Below, piece by piece: positions 48,838 to 58,734 of a DNA stretch of 64,000 nt. Every line of letters starts with the position of its first letter. Position 1 is the first letter of the stretch. Position numbers and translations under genes: made by a program. Source of the DNA: Trematomus loennbergii (Eukaryota; Chordata; Actinopteri; Perciformes; Nototheniidae); NCBI GenBank assembly GCA_012861695.1, contig JAAOOA010000350.1, positions 178,501 through 242,500 of the forward strand, read 5' to 3'. Below the pieces are notes generated by a model. It made no database searches and was not told the origin of the DNA. It saw only the letters and a list, made by a program, of their open reading frames with translations.

Positions 48838-49165
48838 ACTCTTGACTTTTTCTCATAATTTCACTTTTTCTCATATATTGACTTTTTCTCAGAATTATGA
48901 CTTTTTTCTCATATTTTCACTTTTTCTCAGAATTATGACTTTTTAGAATTTTGACTTATTTTCAGACTCTTCACTTTTTCTCATTATATTGACTTTTTCT
49001 CATATATTGACTTTTTCTCATATTTTCACTTTTGCTCAGAATTATGAATTTTACTCATCCCAAAAAAAATCCTTATTTCTTAAAATGTGGACCTATTTTC
49101 AGAAATGTGCCTTTTCTCAGAATGTTGACCTACTTTCAAAATGTTTACTTTTCTCAGAATGTTTA
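48838..49165. repeat. degenerate repeat of GACTTTTTCTCAGAATTAT type
   Basis: Irregular units of about 20-25 bp (TTGACTTTTTCTCATATTTT and variants) with growing divergence to the right. Confidence 0.85.
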
Positions 49166-49945
49166 CAACAATCACTACAGAGCCGGCCAGCTAACCAATC
49201 AGAGCAGACTGGGCTCTGGTTTCAGACAGAGGGTGAAAAGAGGTGCTGCAGCACAGGCAGTATGAGAGAAATAAAGAGCTTTTTGAACATTAAAGCATGG
49301 AGACATGTAAATATACACGTATAATTACTCATATTAACCTCGACATGAGAGTAATATGTGTCTTTAAAGTCAACCTTAGTTTTCTGTTCTGTTGTAGTGG
49401 CTCTTCTTGATAGAAATACATTTCTGCAGAGTGGATTGGTCACACTCTCATAACTCGACCGGCTCTATCTCCTGGGGGAAGGATCAGAGCACACACACCA
49501 TCTGTCAGGACTCTTTGGCCACGTTTAAATTATTCCAGCCATTCATCTGGACCAAATGTAGACCGAGGCATCAGAGGAGAAGGCTTTTTATCCGAGAGGT
49601 CGTAACCACAGACAGAAAGAAGTCGTCTGCCCTTCCTGAGATGCAGCGACACAAAACCTCAGAAGACAAATACGGAATAAATAACACGTTTGATTTACTT
49701 CACCTCAAGCAGCAGCTATTTGATTTATACATAGAACGTGACTTCTTTTCAAAAGTTATTTTGTCCTTTTTTGTGAGTTTCGCTGATAAATTATTTGTTT
49801 TCGCACAAAGTGTTTAGGAAACAACTCACATGGCTATGTTTGGGTGAGAATGTGCGACCTTCAGTGCCGTATTCCTGTCATGTACACTCATGTAAGAGTG
49901 GAAATGTAATTGTAATACAAAATGTTAGTAGAAAGAGACAGTATG
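49166..49945. other. unannotated spacer
   Basis: No gene supported. A 136-codon open frame at 49407-49817 (+) has no recognisable domain, and its composition does not differ from its surroundings. Confidence 0.35.
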
Positions 49946-51465
49946 TGTCCAGCGCTTCACTGGAGGACAGATATGTTTATTCTGACAGTTAATGGGTTAA
50001 AAAAGGTTTAATTTCAGCATGTCAGTGCCTAAAGAAAGACTACATCTGAATTCTAAAATAGCCCATTCATTAAAAACATGGTTCTGCATTTATCTGAAGA
50101 GTTGTCCTCATTGAGTTGCCAAAGAAGTGCAAATAAAATGATGTGTTATACCTTCGACAAATGCTTGAAATGAAGACTGATCTATTAATAGTTCCGTACA
50201 CGTCTAAAAGACAAATTGAAAATACCGAACACATCCTTTGAATTTGATGCATTGGGAAAACCAAGTGAGAGAAGTTTCCTCAATTGTAATTTCCTTAACT
50301 GCTGGGCTTATTTAAAATTCAGATTCCAGTTTCCATATCTAATTCCAGAATCCAATTCGGTATTAAAATTCAAAATGTCAATTCCATGTTGTTGTTACCA
50401 AATCAAAATTCCAATTCAGAATTACAAATCTCAATCATTCCCAAATTGCTAGTATAAATGGGAATTTGGTAACAATTACATTTGCAAAATTCAATAGACA
50501 CTTGTTAGCAACAGCCGTTCTTACTGTAAATTCACCAGTGGGGTATTTACTGAAGTATTTTATTTCGTAGGCTTACGTTATTTCTTTGAATTTAATAATT
50601 GTATTTGTACATTTCGGCAGCTTAAATGCTTCAGTGAGGAAACTTCTCTAACTTGGTTTTTCCCAATGCATCAAATACATTTAGGAAAAACTGTAGTGTA
50701 TTTAAAAACCAAAGGATCTTCATCAAGAGATTGGTTCAGAAAGGCAGCTTCGGTCAAGAACAATAACTGAAGGAGCGCTGGATATGGAAACAACAGATGA
50801 CATGCAAGACGAAGTACAACCAAGGTACAGTGTGTCAAATGTGGAAATCGGAAGAAGAGCAACCCGATCACACAATTCTGCTTTTGGAAAAAAGACTGCA
50901 GCTTCTACTGCTTCGTCTGCATGCCTTAAAACAGAGGCTTTACTATACATTTATACTGTTTGGGGTTTTCTAGTTGACTTTTAGACGTTACATTAATACA
51001 TTACATGACATGTTACTTGTTAGACGCTTTTATCCAAAGAGACTTACATACTCAGTACTGTGGGCAATCCCCACAGGAGCACTTTGGGGTGAAGTGTCTC
51101 AGGGACACAACGACATGCTGACTGCAGTGGGGTTTGAACCTGTGACCCCCTGATCCCAACACCAACGCACAACCCACTGCGCCACACGCCTCCCATGTAC
51201 GGAACTATTAATAGATCAGTCTTCATTTCAAGCATTTGTCAAAGGTATAACACATCATTTTATTTGCACTTCTTTGGCAACTCAATGACCACAGTGAGGA
51301 CAACTCTTCAGATAAATGCAGAACCATGTTTTTAATTAATGGGCTATTTTAGAATTCAGATGTAGTCTATCTTTAGGCACTGACATGCTGAAATTAAACC
51401 TTTTTTAACCCATTTCATGCATAATAAACATATCGGTCCTCCAGTGAAGAGCTGGACTCATGCTA
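49931..51465. mobile_element. foldback element with about 255-bp inverted arms
   Basis: The left arm 49931-50215 and right arm 51200-51465 are inverted copies (for example ATCTATTAATAGTTCCGTAC at the inner edge and CCAGTGAAGCGCTGGAC at the outer edge). A second, inner inverted pair lies at about 50240-50285 and 50640-50680 (GATGCATTGGGAAAAACCAAG type). The right arm contains a SINE (50985-51198) that the left arm lacks. The outer end of the right arm passes directly into the CT-rich minisatellite at 51465, whose unit is the arm's terminal sequence. No coding frame. Confidence 0.85.
50985..51198 (-). mobile_element. tRNA-derived SINE, copy 3 (complete)
   Basis: On the minus strand: tRNA-like head GGGAGGCGTGTGGCGCAGTG with A box TGGCGCAGTGG and B box GGTTCAAACCCC about 40 nt later, then the body, then the tail TTTGGATAAAAGCGTCTAAC and a TGTAATG-type end. 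The matching position in the left foldback arm (about 50196) is empty, giving direct evidence that the unit moved as a discrete insertion. No clear target duplication can be read. Confidence 0.88.
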
Positions 51466-51480
51466 TTCTCTCTCTCTTCT

Positions 51481-51514
<34 letters not shown>

Positions 51515-51559
51515 GGTGTCCTCCAGTGAAGCGCTGGACTCATGCTACTGTCTCTCTCT

Positions 51560-51649
<90 letters not shown>

Positions 51650-51871
51650 GGTGTCCTCCAGTGAAGCGCTGGACTCATGCTACTGTCTCTCTCTCCCTCT
51701 CTGTCTTCTCTCTCTCCCTCTCTCTCTAGGTGTCCTCCAGTGGAGAGCTGGACACATGCTACTGTCTCTCTCTCTCTCTCTCTCTCTAGGTGTCCTCCAG
51801 TGGAGAGCTGGACTCATGCTACTGTCTCTCTCTCTCCCTCTCTCTAGGTGTCCTCCAGTGGAGAGCTGGAC
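51455..51871. repeat. CT-rich minisatellite, left half of a split array
   Basis: Units of AGGTGTCCTCCAGTGAAGCG CTGGACTCATGCTACTG followed by a variable (CT)n run. Toward the right the unit changes to CCAGTGGAGAGCTGGACACA, the form found in the other half at 61698-62190. The last unit is cut at CTGGAC, where the 9.8-kb element begins. Confidence 0.95.
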
Positions 51872-52109
51872 AGTAGTATTACCAATGCTGTTTCAATCAC
51901 ATTAGTATGCATACAAAAGTGACAGGTCACACCTTCTAAGTCCCGCCCCCTAATTATGCTAATGAGCCCCCTTTGATATGCTAATGAGCCCCTTTGTTCG
52001 AGGTGTTATCGCGTACAGGTGTTACATCCTCCCAGGTAGCCCCCACCCCTCTCAGCCCACCCCCCCCCCTCACATACAGGTGTCACATCCGCCCTGTTAC
52101 TAGCGTTTA
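51872..52109. promoter_or_regulatory. promoter-like terminal module, left arm
   Basis: Contains a GC box (CCCGCCCCC, 51942-51950) followed by two copies, 22 bp apart, of ATGCTAATGAG (51956-51966 and 51978-51988), an octamer-like sequence of the kind bound by Oct-1 and used in viral early promoters. The same module is preserved in inverse in the right arm (61581-61613). Activity is inferred from motif composition only. Confidence 0.4.
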
Positions 52110-52542
52110 TACCCATATCGATCAGATCTAGCTAGTTCTAGCTAATGATATGACTACCTGCTTATTAAAAGACACCTAAACAATAAGCGTCACTATGCAA
52201 CGGGGTGAGGCCACAAAGTATAGTACAGCATTATGCATTTTGTTTACATGCCCACCGGACCCCCGAGGCATTACCAACAGATCAACGCGCAATCAACCCA
52301 TACAGGACATCTCTTGCTACACATTATGTGTAGACATTATAATTGACTATTCTTGTCTGTCACATACTCTTTTGTCTGTCACACACTATTCTTGTATGTC
52401 ACATAAGTGGTGCAACTGATGCGGTATTGCGCTAAAGGGGATATCATTCTGACCGGAGAGATTTAGATTTGCCGGTCTTCAGCATATTTTACCGGCCACA
52501 GTCCGGTAATTACCGGCTAACGGGAACTCGAGGGTGGAGACA

Positions 52543-53230
52543 ATGAGGCTTGATTTGGATCTGATCTGGAAAAACTCTGGTAAGTGCTTTTATCATTATA
52601 ATATCATGTCCTTTTTAATTGTTGTTTTGTGTGTGTGTGTGTGTACAACGAAGTCTCTTTGAGAGGAAAATTATAATTTAAAGATCTTAATACCCCCTTA
52701 TTGTTTAATTACTTCACACAACTATTAAAGAATCCCTATATGAAGTTACATGAGGCTACATTTACTGGGGTGCTTCCCTAGATGATGTAAATATCATGTG
52801 TGAAATCGGGGGTGACCCCGTCCCAGATAGAATCATCCCTCTGTCACGCCCCCCTTCAGCAGTTCTGGGGCGACCCCCAACACCGCTGCAGTCTGAGAGC
52901 CAGGCATATGCTGTGATGTCAGAAGATAGAGGTGGGGGGTGGAGTGAGCTAGGTAAAAAAAAAGAAATCCAGTGCAAACTAGATAAAAGCCAGTCATTTC
53001 CACTCACCAAGTCACCTAAACTTTCAAAAACGAAAATGGCAAAGAGACGCATCGATATGGGTTTAATCAGCGAGACGCCTGTGACAACTTACCGCCATCC
53101 GTCGGGAGCGCCAGTCAAGAAACGGGTGCAGTATCTGTGCCGGGTTCAGACCCTCCGTCTGAGGCTCTTCATGAAAAATGGAGTCTGGATGTGTGAGACT
53201 GTCTCCCCTCACACCCCCCTATTTTTTTAA
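52543..53230 (+). CDS. two-exon gene of the 9.8-kb element, left-arm copy (unknown protein)
   Basis: Exon 1 starts at ATG 52543 and ends at 52579, after 12 codons plus one base, at a consensus donor (CTCTG/GTAAGT). A 202-bp intron (52580-52781) ends with CTTCCCTAG. Exon 2 begins at 52782 in matching phase and stays open to the stop at 53230. The predicted product is about 160 residues, with proline- and serine-rich N-terminal sequence and a basic segment K-M-A-K-R-R-I-D-M-G near residue 95, then C-R-V-Q-T-L-R-L-R-L-F. I recognise no domain. A second acceptor (poly-T followed by GTAG) at 53457 is also in phase with exon 1 and opens a downstream exon to 53624, so alternative splicing is possible. 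The right arm has the same exon-intron layout but a frameshift. A spliced gene near the arm end suggests an early or regulatory protein, which is inference. Confidence 0.6.
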
Positions 53231-53457
53231 ATATATGATTTTAGATGCTTTACTTTTGATTTCTTTCATGTTATTTTAACACAACATTACTTTTTTCATA
53301 TTTTTCAACATACTGTGATATATATATATATTTTTTCTCTCCATTATATTTTTGAATATACAGTGATTTTTATCAAAATACAACATGCAACTATTACATT
53401 ATACAATATTAGGACTTTTTGCGATATTTTCAGCACAATATACTTTTTTTTTTGTAG

Positions 53458-53624
53458 GGCTTCAGGATATTTGGCATGTCATGCATAAAACCGGTGTCAT
53501 CTTTCCTGAAACTGACGTGCTGTCCGTTACAAACAAGTTATCTTTCTGCTTCTTCACCTCTGAATTTTCCTCCCCCGTCCCTCTTACTTCAGCCATCACA
53601 ACAGCAATCAAGTCAGATCTGTGA
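53458..53624 (+). CDS. possible alternative 3' exon of the arm gene
   Basis: Preceded by a strong polypyrimidine tract and GTAG (53444-53457) and in phase with the donor at 52579. It encodes about 55 residues starting L-Q-D-I-W-H-V-M-H-K-T-G-V-I-F-P and ends at TGA 53622-53624. I recognise no domain. It lies within the 2-kb segment absent from the right arm, so no second copy is available for comparison. Confidence 0.4.
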
Positions 53625-53789
53625 AATTAAACACCTCTTCCCAAAGCGTGACTTCCCTATTGAGGGAGTGGGGCAGTAGGGCCTAACCCGATTTGGCCAA
53701 ATATACTAACATGCAGAACATATGGTATGTTTGAAAAAAGACTAACCATCTATCCAGTTCAAGCTGTCTTTAAGATGTGACATTGCGCT

Positions 53790-54060
53790 CTGACTTTTTC
53801 CCGTAAAATCGTGACAAACTATTACTTATTAAATTTGACCTCATGCTGCTTGGTTGAAAATGATAGATGAAAAATAACTTTTTAACAAGAGTCAGCGAGG
53901 GACATTATACGGGTGAAAGAAACTCTCATTTCTACAGATGACTCCCCCCACCCAACGCAATAAGTCCCACCCCACTCAGCAAATCATCCAAAACTAAGGA
54001 CCCCGCTAAGACGAGCGTTGAAAACTAGCCATGGATCTGAGAAAAACCAAGTCTGCTGTA
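53790..54060 (+). pseudogene. truncated duplicate of the CxxC gene start with its leader
   Basis: 53790-53935 is a leader block (starts CTTTTTCCCGTAAAATCGTG) also found at 56465-56578 and, inverted, at 58735-58855. The following ATG (53938) begins M-T-P-P-T-Q-R-N-K-S, identical to the start of the gene at 58158-58711 on the other strand. It is frameshifted after ten codons (a C run differs) and homology ends at about 54058. This is a broken partial duplicate, not a gene. Confidence 0.75.
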
Positions 54061-54203
54061 GCCTACCCTTATTATCACCAGGATAACGGATAAGGGCTTA
54101 ATGACTGGATGTTACAAAGTAAGGAGAGGATGTTCCCGAAGAAGAGCTTTCCTCTATATCATATCCATGTAAGGTCTTTAGGACAAAAGAGGACTATGAT
54201 AAA

Positions 54204-55101
54204 ATGACATATGAAGAATTATAGATAACCTTTATAGAAACAATATATCTCATACAACTCGCCAAGATCGCAAACGACAATTAGCAGAAAAGAAAAGCAA
54301 AGTAAGAAAACCGAAGAAAAATAAAAATGAAAAGCAAACGCAGAATGCGAATGAAAAGAAAAGGGACAATAAGACGGAAAAAGACAAAAAGAAGGAAGGT
54401 GAAAAGAAAAAGGAACAAAGTGAAGAAATTTCAACAACTATAGAAGATGCTGATAGTGTTGTAGAGCCATTACCGGATCATAATAATCTTATAGATCATC
54501 TACCGCTAACCGACTGCTGCGAATGTGTTGAACAAATACCAAAAGTAATGGCAGAGCTTTGCTTCAATATAATGAGAGAAAAAGCACGATACTATGGAAT
54601 TACCCAAATTGGCGACAGTGCCAGAACATGTATTAAAGACTGTTGGAGGATCTCTATTCTAGTATCGGTTGTCATTACAGCGAAGGATATGCCAAAACGT
54701 GTGATGACATAGACAAAGCTTTTGAAGACAATTATATGGTACCCGTCCTTACAGCTAAACAAATCCTATGCCAGGTATTCAACAGACCACAAGAAGCACA
54801 AGAAGCCCCAGAAAGGATTACATTCAGAGCTAATAATGGTGAAACCGAAGAAGAAGCAAAGCAGATTATAATCGTTGCGGGTGAAAGGATAGAGAATTTG
54901 CAAGTGATGTTAATGCACTTATCTGATATAAAAAATGCATTCATTTACTTCCAAGAGACCCCTAAACATCTACTTGGGCAATGTGAATTGAACGATAAAC
55001 CGATCACTGAAACGCGAGAGAAGCAGCAGTGCAAATCGTTAAGTCTATTACCTTGTATGCACTACGACATTAACTTGGTCAAATGTAATATGTCTTTCTG
55101 A
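54204..55101 (+). pseudogene. Lys-rich, Cys-containing gene of the element, broken by frameshifts
   Basis: Three overlapping plus-strand frames cover one ancestral gene of roughly 300 codons: ATG 54204 with a stop at 54222-54224, then 54215-54711 without its own early ATG, then about 54643-55101. The first part is extremely lysine-rich (K-K-K-E-G-E-K-K-K-E-Q), like a nuclear or nucleic-acid-binding tail. The middle has a cysteine cluster D-C-C-E-C-V-E and L-C-F-N-I. The last part is mixed alpha-type sequence ending at a TGA. I recognise no family. Two single-base shifts explain the breaks. The final 40 bp continue into the segment shared by both arms, so the stop region is preserved in the right arm at about 60000 without the rest of the gene. 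Confidence 0.55.
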
Positions 55102-56419
55102 AAATGTGGCGAATGGTGTGTTTTTCAATTAAGCAACCATAACAAATGAAAATGTGTTTTATTTTTGCTTTCATATATAGTAATAGTATTAACTCCTTTG
55201 ACTAGACTGTACTAAAATAAGACGTTTCACTGTTAAATAAAAATGGAAGTAGAAAATTGAGATAATGATGAGGTTCGTTATGTATCCAGTAACTATGAAC
55301 AGCAGTTGAAAATGTTATTTAACCCTTTAACTCTAATAGACAAATCTAAAATAGCCTCTAGCTTATCTATAAGTTTGTGATTTTAACACTTATTCACTGA
55401 CACAAGGCAGATTTTGGCTTTTTTCTCATGCCAAGATACTTTTAGACACACTTTGAGGTATGCAAAACCTTAAAACTAGAAAATGAAGTACATTGTCTGA
55501 TTAGATTTTTCATAAAGACTGTTTCTCTAAAAGGCAAGTTTTGTGATTTTAACACTTATTTACTTTTTTTCTCTTTTCTTGTGTTACCAAGATACTTTTA
55601 GATATACTTTTATAATATATTTCTTAACTACATACTATACTTGGACTTTTTTTCAAGATACTTTTAACATACTATACTAGTACTTTTAAATTAAATGTTT
55701 GGACATTCTACACTGTGACTCTTTTTTTAAATGATATGTAGGAAATACTATACTATGATTTGAAGACAACAGTTTTTTTAATGATTTTTAACACTTATTA
55801 TTTTTTTCTCTTTCTTGTGTTACCAAGATACTTTTAGATACACTTTTGATGTATGCAACACTTAACAAAAGGGTATAAATGAAGTACTTTGTAAGGAATG
55901 GGGGTTTCTTTAATACCCCGTTTTTTATTTTTAAAAACACTTGTACAGTTAAACAATGTAGGTTTTCTCTGATATTTTAGTTATTTCAGCTACCAAGATA
56001 CTTTTTTGATACACTTTAATGTAGGAACATTTGGCAACTGGTAGAATGTCAATTATTTGTAATAAAATGTATTTTCTTAAAGACTGTGACTCTAAAAGGG
56101 GAAGTTTTTTTTTTTTTTCTCCGTTGTCTTTCACTACTTTTTGGATACAGTTTTATGTATGACAACTTTACAACTGGTGAAAGTAAGTACTTTTTCTGAA
56201 CAGATTTTCTTTAAGACTGTGACTCTTAAAGGTAAGACAATCCAGTTTTATGGAAGTAACTTAAATTATTATTTTTTTGTTTTTTCTCCTACAAAGATAC
56301 TTATAGTTACACTTTAATGGATGCAAAACTTTATAACTTGGTAAAATATTCATTATTTTGTAATGAATTGAGTTTTCTTTTTTGTTTTTCAACATACTAT
56401 TGTACACAATGACTTTTCC

Positions 56420-56452
<33 letters not shown>

Positions 56453-56578
56453 CAGACAAACTATACTTTTGACTTTTTCCGTAAAATCGTGACAAACTAT
56501 TACTTATTCTTACATTTGACCTCTTGCTACTTGGTTGGAAATGATAGATGAAAAAGCTACAAAGCTTAAAGAACTTTT
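55102..56578. repeat. inner arm segment D (left), AT-rich degenerate repeats
   Basis: Inverted counterpart of 58735-60000. Built from loosely repeated units with ACCAAGATACTTTTAGATAC and GACTGTGACTCTAAAAGG (for example around 55430, 55585, 55825, 55995). No coding frame. A 170-bp piece (55605-55775) recurs in direct orientation at 57335-57505 in the centre. Confidence 0.85.
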
Positions 56579-56799
56579 AAAATAATAATTATTTAACAAG
56601 ATTTTTGAAGCCTTGCTGAAGAAACAAATAATTATTTTCCAGCATCCGTTTGTAACTTTTTAGGAATCTGACTATCTTTTAGAATTGCATCAAATGCTAT
56701 AGCCACTTCTAAGATACGTTTTTTAAATGTTTTTCTCTCATCCTGCTATATTCCTTCCAGGGGAGGATCCCTGGGGATTGATCAGAGCAAAGAAAGGCT

Positions 56800-57080
56800 G
56801 TAAACACTGACACACTGACACGCAAAACACTGAAACACTGAAACACTGACACACAAAACACTGAAACACTGAAACACTGAAACACAAACACTGAAATACT
56901 GAAATACTGAAACACTGACAACAAAAACACACAGAAACACAAAAACACTGAAACACTGAAACACTGAAACACTGAAACACAAAACACTGAAACACTGAAA
57001 CACTGAAACACTGAAACACTGAAACACCAAACCCTGAAACACTGAAACACTGAAACACAGAAACACCGACACACAGAAAA
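56800..57080. repeat. 8-bp satellite (AAACACTG) in the centre of the element
   Basis: About 33 units of AAACACTG with occasional GACACAC or AAACACAA variants. It lies in the unpaired region between the arms. Ser-Val-Phe-Gln-Cys frames on the minus strand are artefacts. Confidence 0.95.
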
Positions 57081-57584
57081 CTATTAAACACCCCTGCTAT
57101 ATACTATGACCATTCTTTACTTATTTATAATATGGTTCAAATGGAGTAATTTGAGTTGTCTGATGCACTTGATACAATTTTACTTTTTAAAATACTGATG
57201 TGTTTATTCAAAAACCATTTCAACACACGATGTCATGACTTTTTCAGGATCTTTTTGTCAAACTATACTATGACTTTCTCTAATTTTTTAATTTTTTATT
57301 AGAGATCCTATACTGACATTGCAGACAAAACTATATAATATATTTCTTAACTACATACTATACTTGGACTTTTTTCAAGATACTTTTAACATACTATACT
57401 AGTACTTTTAAATTAAATGTTTGGACATTCTACACTGTGACTCTTTTTAAAAATGATATGTAGGAAATGCTATACTATGATTTGAAGACAACAGTTTTTT
57501 TTAAATGTAAAAAACACTTTTTTTATTTGCAGAATTTCATATTTACAATTTATTGTTTTCACCCCATAGGAATCAATAATACAT

Positions 57585-58035
57585 TTATACTGATTGCAAC
57601 ATCCCCAGGATCTTCTCCAGCATAGAATCCCCCAGATGAAGGGAAATATTATAATGGAGTTTTTGCACTTTGGCCAAAGTATTCATGTGTATGCTGTTTT
57701 TGACACAAAGATGCATTACATCTACAAACAGAGCATACAATGCGAGCACATGATACACTTTTGGTGTTTGTTTCATTTCTTCGGTAATGTTACAGAATGT
57801 TTCGGAAAATGAAGATTCCAGTACCACTTTAAATGTTTCGTTTACAATCGTTTCCCAATGACCCGGAATAGTACTGCCAGAATGAACGATATCCAAAATG
57901 TCTTCTAGTTTACAAACTTCAGCCGTTCTGTTTACACGGGGATCACTACTCATTCTGTTTTCAATCGTCATCAACAACACACTTATTAAACAGGTATTGA
58001 CTGCATTCTGATAGAATATACAGATTGTTTTCCAT
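57585..58035 (-). pseudogene. gene with a possible Bcl-2 BH1-like region, one frameshift
   Basis: The main frame runs from about 57980 to the stop at 57585 (about 130 residues). An ATG at 58035 opens a frame that leads into it after about 20 codons by a one-base shift near 57975; otherwise the first ATG in the main frame is near 57971. The segment F-S-E-T-F-C-N-I-T-E-E-M-K-Q-T-P followed by V-L-A-L-Y-A-L-F-V-D-V-M-H-L-C resembles, in spacing and hydrophobic pattern, the region around BH1 of Bcl-2-family proteins, although the N-W-G-R core is not present. Bcl-2 relatives are known as apoptosis inhibitors in several DNA viruses. Here the resemblance is weak and unverified. It lies downstream of the CxxC gene on the same strand, about 120 bp away. 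Confidence 0.4.
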
Positions 58036-58157
58036 AGTAGTTACCCATTTTTATTTTACTTTAAAGAAAAGTCAAAGTATCGAAAAAAAATCCCTGGCTT
58101 CAATCAACCGCTGGTTATTAGTCTTCTTCCTCTCCATCCAGCTCGGCATGGATCTTT

Positions 58158-58711
58158 TCAAGTCTCTCCTTGAGGCGTCTGCAGTTTTGAGATTGTGCAG
58201 AAAAGCCTCCGAAGCGCCTTGGATCCTCCATTCAGCCGTGTAAATGTTTTATCATTAAGACTCTGGTCAATCGCAGTAATGAAGTCGGCGAGCCAAAGTC
58301 TTTTCATTAACGCGTTGTAATTGTTTCTGAAGAAATATTCTGGAATGTCATTCACACAATCGTGTTGCCTCTGGCCGGGTGACTGACTCGGCATCCATTG
58401 CAGATTTCTTCTCTGTACCGATGCAGCACCCTCTCCAGAATATCAACCAACTCCGATTTCACTATGTTCAAAAACAGAGACGTCTTGGCCCCAGGAGTAA
58501 CATCAGCAGCTGTAGTACTGCAAGATTTGGGTGTCCACAATGGTGGGACGATAGTAGTCCAGGAGTTTGTTCCTGGCTGCAACTCGCGGGGGGAGACTTG
58601 GTTTTTCTCAGATCCCTGGCTAGTTTTCAACGGTCGTCTTAGTGGGGTCCTTCGTTTTAGATGATTTGCTGAGTGGGGGGTGGACTTATTGCGTTGAGTG
58701 GGGGGAGTCAT
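58158..58711 (-). pseudogene. CxxC...H...C zinc-motif gene of the element, one frameshift
   Basis: Starts at ATG 58711 just after the leader block shared with 53790 and 56465. The first frame (58711-58352) is basic and proline/serine/threonine-rich, then becomes helical: F-L-N-I-V-K-S-E-L-V-D-I-L-E-R-V-L-H-R-Y, then E-E-I-C-N-G-C-R-V-S-H-P. A one-base shift near 58375 moves the reading to a second frame (58394-58158) that continues with R-Q-H-D-C-V and P-E-Y-F-F-R-N-N-Y-N-A-L-M-K-R-L-W. Together the C-x2-C-x3-H and H-x-C residues look like a zinc-binding cluster. The family is unknown to me. The dinucleotide-level similarity of its start to the fragment at 53938 shows that the leader-plus-start was duplicated within the element. 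Confidence 0.5.
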
Positions 58712-58734
58712 CTGTAGAATTGAGAGTTTTTAGA

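Noticed and set aside
49407..49817. 136-codon open frame as a gene
   Set aside because: AT-rich sequence with no domain; length is compatible with chance.
51121..51195. tRNA gene (A and B box present)
   Set aside because: It is the tRNA-derived head of a SINE: no proper cloverleaf, with a SINE body and tail attached.
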